A DNA stretch of 64,000 nucleotides, from NCBI RefSeq assembly GCF_001458355.1, contig NZ_CYSA01000026.1, positions 124,001 through 188,000 of the forward strand, read 5' to 3'. A model generated the notes under the pieces. It was not told the origin of the DNA. It saw only the letters and a list, made by a program, of their open reading frames with translations, and did no database searches. This DNA comes from Thalassovita gelatinovora (lineage in GTDB: Bacteria; Pseudomonadota; Alphaproteobacteria; Rhodobacterales; Rhodobacteraceae). A program made the position numbers and the translations under genes. This document shows positions 27,805 through 35,364 of the stretch, one piece after another; positions within the stretch are counted from its first letter, which is position 1; each line of letters starts with the position of its first letter.

Positions 27805-28472
27805 GCGCAGTGAATCTTATCAGCCCGTGGCTTTCATTCGATCTAGGGCGCGACATGCAGGTGCTCAGCTGGGCGATCAATCGTCCGGGGTTTGTCACCG
27901 CGCGGCGCATTGTCTGGCGTGAAGTCCGCAATGCCGACCTGCCGCGTGACATGGATGTGGCGGATTGGTTCGGTCGGGAACTGGCAACGTATGGATTTGA
28001 AGACAGCGTTGCGTTCCTGACGTCGCGTGATGTGACGTCTTATGCCGACATCACCACCAGGGTTGGTGACACGACCGTGCAGTGCATCGCGACCGTGGGC
28101 CTGTCCAACGCCGAACGGGTAGGGGCCCGGGTTGATCGCCGGGCGCAGGATTGGGGCACGATCAATCTTGCCGTGCGTGTCGATTGCGGGCTTACCCAAA
28201 CCGGCCTGATCGAGACGCTGAGCATCGCCACGCAGGCACGCACGGCGGCGGTCATGGACGCGGACGTGCCGCTACCATCAGGCAGGGCCACGGGAACGGG
28301 CACGGATTGCATTGCTATTGCGGCGCCTTCGGGATCGTTGGATTACGCCGGGCTGCATACCGAATTGGGCGAAGCCGTCGGGGCCGCAGTCTATGGCGCG
28401 ACGCTATCCGGTGCGTTGCAATGGAAAACGGATATCGCGGCGGTTCAAAAAAGGATAAATGGAAATGTTTGA
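27801..28472 (+). CDS. cbiZ: Adenosylcobinamide amidohydrolase (CbiZ family)
   Basis: A 223-residue cytoplasmic enzyme that removes the aminopropanol arm of imported adenosylcobinamide, giving adenosylcobyric acid for re-assembly of cobalamin. The family signs are CIATVGLSNAERVGARVD (~93-110), GTINLAVRVDCGLTQTGLIET (~118-138), TAAVMDADVPLPSGRATGTGTDCIAIA (~147-173) and YAGLHTELGEAVGAAVYGA. It starts in an ATGA overlap with btuD. Its presence says the operon salvages incomplete corrinoids as well as B12. Confidence 0.92.
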   Translation: MSAVNLISPWLSFDLGRDMQVLSWAINRPGFVTARRIVWREVRNADLPRDMDVADWFGRELATYGFEDSVAFLTSRDVTSYADITTRVGDTTVQCIATVGLSNAERVGARVDRRAQDWGTINLAVRVDCGLTQTGLIETLSIATQARTAAVMDADVPLPSGRATGTGTDCIAIAAPSGSLDYAGLHTELGEAVGAAVYGATLSGALQWKTDIAAVQKRINGNV

Positions 28473-28614
28473 ACCTGCCATTTACACAGGCCGCACGGGA
28501 TCGAGGTTCTGGCGACGTCGGCATGGGGATATTGCTTTGCTGAAACAGCGGAAGGCGGTTTCTGCTGTACGCAGCGCTTCGGAAAAGACCGACGACGATC
28601 ATCGGGGGCATTGA
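28459..28614 (+). CDS. Small basic protein of unknown function in the corrinoid operon
   Basis: A 51-codon frame, beginning MEMFEPAIYTGRTGSRFWRR and ending DDDHRGH, starts 14 bases inside the cbiZ end and stops 2 bases before exbB. An AAAAAAGGATAA ribosome site lies directly before its ATG, stronger than that of several neighbours; ATG 28465 is an alternative start. The middle is rich in Arg/Lys, the C-terminus in Asp/His. No membrane segment or known family was recognised. It fills the only gap between cbiZ and exbB, and the spacing suggests translational coupling. A chance frame cannot be excluded. Confidence 0.5.
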   Translation: MEMFEPAIYTGRTGSRFWRRRHGDIALLKQRKAVSAVRSASEKTDDDHRGH

Positions 28615-28616
28615 GA

Positions 28617-29249
28617 ATGGCATTCGACACCCAAGACGCGCAACAGTTCCTTGAAACCGGCGGTCCCGCGCTTGTCGCGATTGCGGTCCTGTCGGTTTTG
28701 ACGCTGGCGATCATCCTGTGGAAACTCTGGCGGTTAGGCTTGTCCGGTGCGTGGTCTTCGGGGCAGGCAACCACCATGGTCGAGACTGCGATTGCAGGGC
28801 ATGTTGCGCCCAAAACAGTCCCCACGCGCAACATACGGGCACGATTTGTGGCAGGGGCGCTCAAGGCACGCGGGCTACCCGATGCGCTGGCCCGCGAAGA
28901 AGTCGCACGGCTTGCCGGACTTGAACTCGCCGCGCTGCGTGGGGGGCTTCGCCCGCTTGAACTGATCGTCACCATTGCCCCTCTCATCGGTCTGCTGGGG
29001 ACGGTCTTGGGTATGATCGAAGCCTTTCAGGCACTTGAAACAAGTGCCGGGCAGGCCGACCCGGCCGTGCTGGCGGGCGGAATTTGGGAGGCCCTCTTGA
29101 CGACCGCTGCAGGCATGGCGGTGGCGATCCCTGCCGCTGTGGCCCTCAGCTGGTTCGAAGGGATATGCGACAGGGTGCAGGCAGATATGGAAGACATGGC
29201 GACGCGGCTCTTTACGCAGATGCCGGGGTCACAGGCGCGGACAGGCTGA
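28617..29249 (+). CDS. exbB: ExbB/MotA/TolQ family proton channel protein
   Basis: A 210-residue inner-membrane protein. One N-terminal helix (~18-38), a cytoplasmic part with LAREEVARLAGLELAALRGGLRPLELIVTIAPLIGLLGTVLGMIEAF (~95-140, the family core with the G-x-L-G-T-V turn) and a third helix TTAAGMAVAIPAAVALSWFEG (~160-180) give the ExbB topology. It forms the pentameric proton channel with ExbD that energises TonB. ATG 28617 is used rather than an in-frame TTG at 28611. It overlaps exbD by one base (TGATG). Confidence 0.93.
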   Translation: MAFDTQDAQQFLETGGPALVAIAVLSVLTLAIILWKLWRLGLSGAWSSGQATTMVETAIAGHVAPKTVPTRNIRARFVAGALKARGLPDALAREEVARLAGLELAALRGGLRPLELIVTIAPLIGLLGTVLGMIEAFQALETSAGQADPAVLAGGIWEALLTTAAGMAVAIPAAVALSWFEGICDRVQADMEDMATRLFTQMPGSQARTG

Positions 29250-29623
29250 TGTTCAGTTTCGCATCCCCCCGGCGCACCCGCAGGCCCAGCCTGACGCCGA
29301 TGATCGACGTGGTGTTCCTGCTGTTGGTTTTTTTCATGCTTGCGTCGCAATTCGGGCGAGATTCTGCGCTGCCGATGGCCGCCGCAGGCCGGGGGCAGGC
29401 TTATTCTGGTCCGCCAAGGATGGTCGATGTCGGGGCGGATAATCTGCGTCTGAATGGCGTCGTCATGTCGGCAGAGGCGTTGGTGGACCTGCTTCGATCT
29501 ATGGCGGGCGACGACGACATGATCATTCTGCGTGGAGATGAAGACACCACAGTGCAACGCTTGGTCGATGTGTCTGTTGTCTTGCAACAGTCCGGTTTTA
29601 TGCGGCTGGCGCTGGTGGAGTAG
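29249..29623 (+). CDS. exbD: ExbD family protein, first paralogue
   Basis: A 124-residue single-pass protein: short basic N-terminus, membrane helix from ~17 to 38 (TPMIDVVFLLLVFFMLAS), periplasmic domain to the end. Asp20 in PMIDVVF is the conserved residue of the proton path. It starts within the exbB stop codon (TGATG). It works with ExbB and TonB to drive BtuB. Confidence 0.93.
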   Translation: MFSFASPRRTRRPSLTPMIDVVFLLLVFFMLASQFGRDSALPMAAAGRGQAYSGPPRMVDVGADNLRLNGVVMSAEALVDLLRSMAGDDDMIILRGDEDTTVQRLVDVSVVLQQSGFMRLALVE

Positions 29624-29628
29624 CGCCG

Positions 29629-30009
29629 ATGCAGTTCAAACGCCCGTCCCGCCGCCGCACAACGGAATCCGTGGTCCCGATGATCAATGTCGTTTTCCTG
29701 CTGTTGATCTTCTTCATGATGTCGGCCCGGATCGCACCCGCCCCGCCGTTCGATCTGACGTTGCCGACAGCGGTACAAAACGCGGCGCTGGAAGAAGATA
29801 GGGCACTCTATCTGTCTGCCGACGGGGCGGTCGGTTTTCAGGGGCTGTTGGGGGCAAAGGCATGGGCGGCTCTTGGCGTGCTCGATAAAACGCAGGAACT
29901 GACCGTTCGGGCCGATGCGGACCTGCCTGCGCCAATGCTGGCCGCCGTGTTGGCGAAGCTGGCGGCGATGGGGATTTCATCGGCAAGCCTCGCATTGCGT
30001 GCGCCATGA
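29629..30009 (+). CDS. ExbD family protein, second paralogue lacking the proton-path Asp
   Basis: A 126-residue ExbD-like protein whose topology and N-terminal helix match the first paralogue (VVPMINVVFLLLIFFMMSA). At position 20 the codon is AAT (Asn), where the first paralogue and well-studied ExbD proteins have Asp. It otherwise looks intact and lies 5 bases after exbD, overlapping tonB by ATGA. It may form a mixed dimer with the first ExbD in the ExbB pore, leaving one protonatable site. The substitution is read directly; its effect is inference. Confidence 0.9.
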   Translation: MQFKRPSRRRTTESVVPMINVVFLLLIFFMMSARIAPAPPFDLTLPTAVQNAALEEDRALYLSADGAVGFQGLLGAKAWAALGVLDKTQELTVRADADLPAPMLAAVLAKLAAMGISSASLALRAP

Positions 30010-30830
30010 AACAGGTCGTCGAATTTGGAGTCTTTGTTATGCTTGCCGGCGCGCTGCATATGGCGGTGTTTCAGGGTATGCCGGGGGGCGGGGTGCCTGC
30101 TGCGGGGGATGGGGGTGGTGACACTGTAACTCTGGTCGCCAGCTCTGCCAGCCTATCGGCCATGGTCGCCGAATGGGATCGGCCGGTTGAGGTGCTCCAA
30201 CAAATCACAAGTCCCGAACTGTCCGTGACTACCGCGTCACAGGATCAACCCCCGGTTTCGGCGCTGCACTCCGAACCGATGCAGCGTCCCGCCTTGTCCA
30301 CCATCACCACCCCTGCTTTGGACGGTGGTGACCTACCGGCTATCGATGAAACCGTTCCTCCACCGTCAAATGTCGCCGTCACTGCGTCGCTCCGCCCGCA
30401 AGAACGTCCCAACCCGCCTAGAACCACCCGGTCCCGGCCTGCCAATCTCGCGCAACCGTCCTCCCGGCAAACCGCAGCAGGGTCTGGCCAGAACCATGCC
30501 GCTGGTACGGACGGTGCTGCCACCACCCCAACAACCCGACAAGCGCTCAGGACAGACCTTATGGCCCAATGGGGCAACAGCATTCGGGCGGCTGTGGAGC
30601 GGCGCAAAAGATATCCGTCCGGTACGCGGGCCCGTGGTACCGTGATCTTGTCGATTGCAGTGTCCTCAACCGGTGCGCTCGCGTCAGTGAAAGTGCGGAA
30701 ATCTTCTGGCGATGCGGCGCTTGATCAAGCGGCCTTGATGGCCGTCAGACGCGCACGTTTCGCGACTGCTCCTAAAGGTTTGGCCGTCGGCGTTCATCAT
30801 TTTTCCTTGCCAATATCGTTCGCTTTGTAA
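30006..30830 (+). CDS. tonB: TonB energy transducer
   Basis: A 274-residue inner-membrane/periplasmic protein with an N-terminal helix (EFGVFVMLAGALHMAVF, ~6-22), a Pro/Thr/Ser-rich spacer (~85-180) and the C-terminal TonB domain RKRYPSGTRARGTVILSIAVSSTGALASVKVRKSSGDAALDQAALMAVRRARF (~198-250). It carries proton-motive energy from ExbB-ExbD to the BtuB TonB box. It is the last intact gene of the operon; no terminator is visible before the adjoining pseudogene. Confidence 0.92.
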   Translation: MKQVVEFGVFVMLAGALHMAVFQGMPGGGVPAAGDGGGDTVTLVASSASLSAMVAEWDRPVEVLQQITSPELSVTTASQDQPPVSALHSEPMQRPALSTITTPALDGGDLPAIDETVPPPSNVAVTASLRPQERPNPPRTTRSRPANLAQPSSRQTAAGSGQNHAAGTDGAATTPTTRQALRTDLMAQWGNSIRAAVERRKRYPSGTRARGTVILSIAVSSTGALASVKVRKSSGDAALDQAALMAVRRARFATAPKGLAVGVHHFSLPISFAL

Positions 30831-30850
30831 TCGCCCTGTCCAGGGCCGCA

Positions 30851-31270
30851 TTGGCTGTCCCCATGATCCTGCGCGCGTCCGACGCGTTGGCTTCGTCAGG
30901 TTCGGTCAAAGTGCTTGCCTGGCAGGATTATATCCAGCCCAACATTGCCGAAGCATTCGAAGCCGAGACCGGAATCGCATTGGAACTGACTACTTTTGGC
31001 TCGAACGACGAAGCCGAAAGCACGATCCGGGCCAATTCGTCCGGGATGAGACAAGGCGAAGCCGCGATCTTGTTTGTACGGCCCGAACGCGTGGCTTTTG
31101 ACGCGGATCTTGGCAACAGCTTTAACGCCCAGATCACCCGCCGCGACATGGAAGGTTCGTTCCTGAATTACGAATTCACCACCGAAAACGGGGCCAAACT
31201 GACGATGCACACCCCAAATATCGGCCTGCTAATGTCTGTTGGCAATATCATCCTCTTCATCGCCGGCTAA
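30851..31270 (+). pseudogene. Deletion scar: polyamine-type binding protein N-terminus fused to ABC-ATPase TOBE domain
   Basis: The first ~52 residues read like the signal tail and start of a spermidine/putrescine-binding protein (MILRASDALASSGSVKVLAWQDYIQPNIAEAFEAETGI). From ~56 the frame becomes the C-terminal TOBE region of a PotA-like ATPase (GEAAILFVRPERVAFDADLG, then DMEGSFLNYEFTTENGAKLTMH). The last ~15 residues come from the opposite strand of the TPR gene. One large in-frame deletion that removed most of potD, the permeases and most of potA explains this. The signal-like reading continues upstream into the tonB end (FVIALSRAALAVP), so the other break lies there. Confidence 0.75.
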
Positions 31271-31522
31271 GGCGTTCCAGCCGGCTTTGGCCGCAGAATA
31301 ATTGCCGCACCGTATCGCAACCCGGCCCAGATTACGGCACGCGTCCAGATCATTCGGGGACAACAACCACGCGTTGATGCGACGCAGTTCCAATAGAACC
31401 TTGCCATAATTGTAAAGCAACGAAGGATGCGCGTTCTTTTCTGCCGCCACCGGGGCCAGAATGCTTTCCGCCAACGCCCAATCGCCCGTCGCCAAGGCGT
31501 TCTGCAATGCCGTTACATCCAT
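31229..31522 (-). CDS. Small TPR-like protein, possibly shortened
   Basis: A 97-residue helical protein starting MDVTALQNALATGDWALAESIL, with AAGGG 7 bases before the ATG. Two TPR-like helix pairs are visible (~3-35 and ~50-85, DLDACRNLGRVAIRCGNYSAAKAGW). The join at LLELRRINAWLLSP looks abrupt, as if a middle repeat were lost. Its 3' end overlaps the end of the PotD-PotA scar by 42 bases. Function unknown; protein-protein contact is the general role of such repeats. Confidence 0.6.
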   Translation of the reverse strand: MDVTALQNALATGDWALAESILAPVAAEKNAHPSLLYNYGKVLLELRRINAWLLSPNDLDACRNLGRVAIRCGNYSAAKAGWNALAGDEEDDIANRH

Positions 31523-31631
31523 GATTTTTCCCTTCTGGGGATGCAATATCATGCGAATGCAACGGTTCTGTCACAGAAGTATTAGCAACGGTGGCTAACC
31601 CGAAATAACAACAACCAAAGGCGCTGCACCG

Positions 31632-32552
31632 ATGTCTCTTTCTGCGTTTTCTGCACCCGGCAAATTTTGGCGTGGCAATCTGCACACGCATTCCAACCTT
31701 TCTGATGGCTGTCTAAGCCCTGAAGAGGTTTGCCGTCGCTACATGGCCGAAGGTTATGATTTCATCTCGCTGACGGATCACCTGATTGGGCAATACAATT
31801 ACCCAATTGCGGATACGGTACCGTTCAGGGATACAGACTTTACTACCATCCTTGGTGCCGAATGTCATTCTGGGGCCATGGAAAACGGTGAATTGTGGCA
31901 TATTCTTGCGGTTGGTTTGCCGGCGGATTTTACCCCGCCCAACGCACCGGGTTTTCACCCGATTGCAGATCAGGAAAGCGGTCCGCAACTTGCTGCGCGC
32001 GCGCGCGAGGCCGGGGCCTTTGTTGCCGTCGCGCACCCGCAATGGTCGGGCATGACGCTGCACGATGCCCGGTCGATCGAAGCCGCCCACGCGATTGAAA
32101 TCTATAACCACGGCTGCGCTATGGGATGCGACCGCCCGGATGGTTCATTTTATGCGGATCTTTTGCTGTCCGAAGGGCGCGACCTGACGCTTGTCGCAAC
32201 AGATGACGCCCATTTCACTGAACCTGATCACTTTGGTGGTTGGGTTATGGTGAAGGCGACGGAAAACGATCCGAAGCTCTTGCTTGACGCACTTAAGCGC
32301 GGCGATTTCTATTCCAGCCAAGGACCGGAAATTCGGAGCATTGATCTGTCTGACGAAGCAATCAAGGTCACATGTTCGTCCGCGACTGCCGTGATCGTTC
32401 AAGGACACGGGTCTGCGGCCCAAGCGGTACACGGTCAATCCATGACCCAAGCTGTTATCCCAATCTCGCGTTTCAAAATGTCACCCTGGATACGTATTAC
32501 CATCGTTGATCGCGCCGGAAAGCGCGCTTGGTCAAACCCAATCTCTCTGTAA
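31632..32552 (+). CDS. PHP-domain phosphoesterase/metallohydrolase
   Basis: A 306-residue member of the PHP superfamily (CehA/McbA-like). Metal ligands are visible in GNLHTHSNLSDG (~15-26), SLTDHLIG (~46-53), GAECHS (~75), AVAHPQW (~133) and ATDDAHF (~190). The C-terminal ~80 residues form an extra beta domain. It probably hydrolyses a phosphate ester or related bond with di- or trinuclear metal. The flanking scar of a polyamine-type ABC transporter suggests it once belonged to that transport locus. Confidence 0.85.
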   Translation: MSLSAFSAPGKFWRGNLHTHSNLSDGCLSPEEVCRRYMAEGYDFISLTDHLIGQYNYPIADTVPFRDTDFTTILGAECHSGAMENGELWHILAVGLPADFTPPNAPGFHPIADQESGPQLAARAREAGAFVAVAHPQWSGMTLHDARSIEAAHAIEIYNHGCAMGCDRPDGSFYADLLLSEGRDLTLVATDDAHFTEPDHFGGWVMVKATENDPKLLLDALKRGDFYSSQGPEIRSIDLSDEAIKVTCSSATAVIVQGHGSAAQAVHGQSMTQAVIPISRFKMSPWIRITIVDRAGKRAWSNPISL

Positions 32553-32933
32553 TGCTGTGATCGTCACTCGAACGGTTCAAGGCTTTGAATGCTGTTGATA
32601 TCTGCGGTTTATGCGGCATTCATTCCTGTCATCGAGCGGGTTTTGTCTTTGCCAGAAACAAGAGAATGAACGCGGGTCGCTTCTGTACCTCTTGATCAGG
32701 CGGTAATATTCATCTGAAACCGCTATCGGGCACCGCTTTATCAAGCGGTGCCCGACGTCGTTCATCCTCAATTGCTTGGGGAGGGCACTGCCTTACTTCC
32801 ACCATATGGAAAATATTCGTGAAATTGGCGAAATTACTTTACCAATTAGCGCCCGGTAGTAACATAAAATGACTGTCGTGCGCCTGGACCCCTGAGGTTT
32901 CGGACGCATTTCAGCAAATGGGAGGAGAACCAT
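32553..32933. other. Intergenic region with one strong hairpin
   Basis: No gene is supported. A 64-residue open frame on the minus strand (32577-32771) has no recognisable features. The stretch is AT-richer than average, and its right half, with an AT-rich segment at ~32800-32875, should contain the promoter of the TRAP operon. A hairpin at 32726-32755 is listed separately. Confidence 0.5.
32726..32755. terminator. Long perfect hairpin, possible terminator
   Basis: TCGGGCACCGCTT-TATC-AAGCGGTGCCCGA is a perfect 13-bp stem with a 4-nt loop, 173 bases after the PHP gene stop. It lacks a U tract on either strand. It may end read-through from the PHP gene before the TRAP operon. Confidence 0.5.
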
Positions 32934-34034
32934 ATGACCAGCAAACCAATTTCCCGCCGGGCCGCGCTGAGCGGTTTGGCGACTGCGGGTGCTGCCAGCT
33001 TGGCGGCCCCGTCGCTTGCGACCGCTGCGGGCGAAACGACGACCTGGAAAGTCCAGACGTCTTGGCCGGGTGGCATCGGGCTGCAGATATTCAAGGACTG
33101 GGCGGATTCGATCGCCGAGAAAACTGGCGGCGAACTGGCCTTCAAGCCCTTCGGTGCCAATGATGTCGTTGGCGATTTTCAGCTTTACGATGCTGTCAAG
33201 AACGGTGTTCTGGACGCGGTGAACCCGTTCACCATCTACGCCCAGGGCATTATCCCTGCGGCCATGTTCCTGACCAGCTACCCGCTGGGTCTGCGTAACC
33301 CGCATGAATTCGACGTCTACTACTACGGTCTGGGCGGTCTGGAACATGCGCGCGAACTGTATGCCAAGCAGAACATGTACTTTGTTGGGCCGATCCATCA
33401 CGGCCCGAACATCATCCACTCCAAAGTGCCGATCCGTTCGGTCGATGACTTCGCTGGCCGCAAGATGCGCGCGCCCGGTGGCATGGTGGCCGAACTGTTC
33501 TCGGCGCTCGGTGCCAAGACCACGCTGCTGCCGGGCTCGGATATCTTCCCGGCGCTGGAAAAGGGCACCATTGACGTGGCCGATTATGTCGGTCCGGCGG
33601 TGAACTACGCGCTCGGCTTCAGCCAGGTGACCGACTATATCTCGATGGGCCCTCCGGGCTTCATGTCGGTGTACCAACCGGTCGACATCATGGACCTGAC
33701 CGTGGGCATGGATTCTTGGAACGCGCTGAGCCCGCAGATGCAGCAATTCGTCGAAATGGAAACTCACAGCTATTCCGACGTGCATCACGCGGCGATTCAA
33801 AAAGCCGACCAGGAAGCTTGGAAGAAGTTCGAAGCCGACGGCACCGAAGTCACCCGCCTCAGCCAGACCGACGTCGAAATCATGACCGAAGTGGCCGTGC
33901 CGATCTGGTTCAAATACGCAAACCGCGACAAGGATGCCGCGCGGGTCTTCAAGACTCAGCTCGACTACATGATGTCCGGTTCTCTGGGTTACGTGACGCC
34001 CGAAATGGTCGCGGGGCAAACTCTGGACCTGTAA
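32934..34034 (+). CDS. dctP: TRAP transporter substrate-binding protein, TakP-like
   Basis: A 366-residue periplasmic binding protein with a twin-arginine-type signal (SRRAALSGLATAGAASLAAPSLATA, residues ~8-31). The body follows the DctP fold: WKVQTSWPGGIGLQIF, the helix GGMVAELFSALGAKTTLLPG, and GSDIFPALEKGTIDVADYVGP, which is close to the 2-oxo-acid-binding TakP subgroup. The ligand is probably an organic acid, perhaps a 2-oxo acid. A GGGAGGAG ribosome site precedes the ATG. A hairpin separates it from the permease genes. Confidence 0.92.
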   Translation: MTSKPISRRAALSGLATAGAASLAAPSLATAAGETTTWKVQTSWPGGIGLQIFKDWADSIAEKTGGELAFKPFGANDVVGDFQLYDAVKNGVLDAVNPFTIYAQGIIPAAMFLTSYPLGLRNPHEFDVYYYGLGGLEHARELYAKQNMYFVGPIHHGPNIIHSKVPIRSVDDFAGRKMRAPGGMVAELFSALGAKTTLLPGSDIFPALEKGTIDVADYVGPAVNYALGFSQVTDYISMGPPGFMSVYQPVDIMDLTVGMDSWNALSPQMQQFVEMETHSYSDVHHAAIQKADQEAWKKFEADGTEVTRLSQTDVEIMTEVAVPIWFKYANRDKDAARVFKTQLDYMMSGSLGYVTPEMVAGQTLDL

Positions 34035-34058
34035 TCCAGATCACAACCTGAAACCCGT

Positions 34059-34085
34059 GCGCCCCCGGACCAATTTCGGGGGTGC
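34059..34085 (+). promoter_or_regulatory. Intercistronic hairpin after dctP
   Basis: GCGCCCCCG-gaccaattt-CGGGGGTGC (9-bp stem with one G-U pair) begins 24 bases after the dctP stop and lies before the fused small-permease gene. Such a structure can protect the 3' end of, or partly terminate, the binding-protein message, giving more binding protein than permease. Confidence 0.55.
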
Positions 34086-34116
34086 ATTTCATCCGACAGA
34101 CCGAACGGAACCACCC

Positions 34117-35361
34117 ATGCCTAGCATAAGCTTCATCCTGCCCCACTGGGTCTATTGGGGTACGCTGATTGTTTTTCCGATCGTCGCCATGATCATGGCC
34201 CGGCGGACACAGACCAGCGGATATTCAAACCCAATCGCCTATATGATTTTGATTTCCGGGGGAATTCTCGGACTTCATCGTCTTTACCTTCGCAACCTTT
34301 GGGGGCTTCTTTACTTACCGATCTTCTTTGCCATCCTGTTCGCGAACGCGCAGGGGAAAGTCGCACGAGAAGCCGAATCCCAAGCTGCGAACGAAGTGAA
34401 CAGCGCTCAGCGTGTCATTGAACGTCTGGAACCGAAACTCGCCGCTGCCGATGGCAAGATCGCTAAGCTGCGCGCCAATCTGGGCGAAGCCGAAAAAGGC
34501 AGTTTCGCCGAAAAACGCGCAACACTGACGTTGGAAAAAGCCGAACAGTCGGTGATCGACGACACCGCGCGGATCGAAAAGGCCCGCGTCGGCAAGAAAG
34601 CCGCCGAGCCAGCATTGGCAGAGGCCAAGGACGCGCGCGCCAACTGGGCGGACCGGTCTTTCTATGCCTTCTTGATTATTTGCGCCTTCATGCTGGTCGA
34701 TGCGATCCTGCTGCCGGGCTTGGTCAAGCGGGCTGAGGCGCGCAGCGTCAAAGAAGACGAGGCCGCGTCGGGCAGTCTGGCTGCGATCGAACACGAAGCC
34801 GAGGCACGGCTGGAACAGATCGAAGCCGAAGAGACCAAGCAGGACGAAGATCACATCAGCACCGGCTGGACCGGTGTGATTGACCGGTTTTCCTACTATT
34901 CGGGGGAATTCGTCAGCTACTGGATGGTGATCGCGGTGATCGCATATTACTACGAAGTGGTGGCGCGCTATGTCTTCAACTCGCCCACGATCTGGGTCCA
35001 TGAAGGCATGTACCTGATGTTCGGCATGCAATATTTGATCGCAGGGTCCTATGCCGCGCTGACCGAGGCGCATGTCAAGGTTGATGTATTCTATGCGGAA
35101 TGGTCGCCCCTGCGTAAAGCGGTGGTGGACCTTCTTACCTCGATCTTCTTCTTCATCTTCGCGGGCACGCTGCTTGCCACCGGATGGATCTTCGCGATGG
35201 ATGCCACGGTCGTTGATGAGGTTTCGTTCTCGGAATGGCAAATCGCATACTGGCCGTTCAAATGGGCCATCGTCGTCGGGGCGGTGCTTCTGATCCTTCA
35301 GGGGATTTCCAAGCTTGCTTCCGATCTTAATTCCGTCCGCAACAGCCTTCAGGGAGCGTAA
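34117..35361 (+). CDS. TRAP small permease (DctQ) fused to a TM2-like and coiled-coil N-terminal half
   Basis: A 414-residue protein, against ~170-200 for ordinary DctQ. Residues ~1-75 hold membrane segments with a TM2-domain-like turn (ISGGILGLHRLYLRNLWGLLYL). Residues ~80-180 are a charged coiled coil (EVNSAQRVIERLEPKLAAADGKIAKLRANL). A helix (~185-215) and a second charged stretch follow. The last ~165 residues are the DctQ domain (ARYVFNSPTIWVHEGMYLMF, AEWSPLRKAVVDLL, WQIAYWPFKWAIVVGAVLLI). ATG 34117 is preferred over an in-frame start at 34057, which lies inside the hairpin. The frame is continuous, so this is a true fusion. Confidence 0.85.
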   Translation: MPSISFILPHWVYWGTLIVFPIVAMIMARRTQTSGYSNPIAYMILISGGILGLHRLYLRNLWGLLYLPIFFAILFANAQGKVAREAESQAANEVNSAQRVIERLEPKLAAADGKIAKLRANLGEAEKGSFAEKRATLTLEKAEQSVIDDTARIEKARVGKKAAEPALAEAKDARANWADRSFYAFLIICAFMLVDAILLPGLVKRAEARSVKEDEAASGSLAAIEHEAEARLEQIEAEETKQDEDHISTGWTGVIDRFSYYSGEFVSYWMVIAVIAYYYEVVARYVFNSPTIWVHEGMYLMFGMQYLIAGSYAALTEAHVKVDVFYAEWSPLRKAVVDLLTSIFFFIFAGTLLATGWIFAMDATVVDEVSFSEWQIAYWPFKWAIVVGAVLLILQGISKLASDLNSVRNSLQGA

Positions 35362-35364
35362 TCC

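Noticed and set aside
31982-32018. GCGCGCGCG runs in the PHP gene as a repeat element
   Set aside because: The run encodes Ala-Arg-Ala-Arg inside a continuous protein frame; normal for this base composition.
32577-32771. 64-codon minus-strand frame in the gap before the TRAP operon
   Set aside because: No ribosome site, no known similarity and it spans the strong hairpin; most likely chance.
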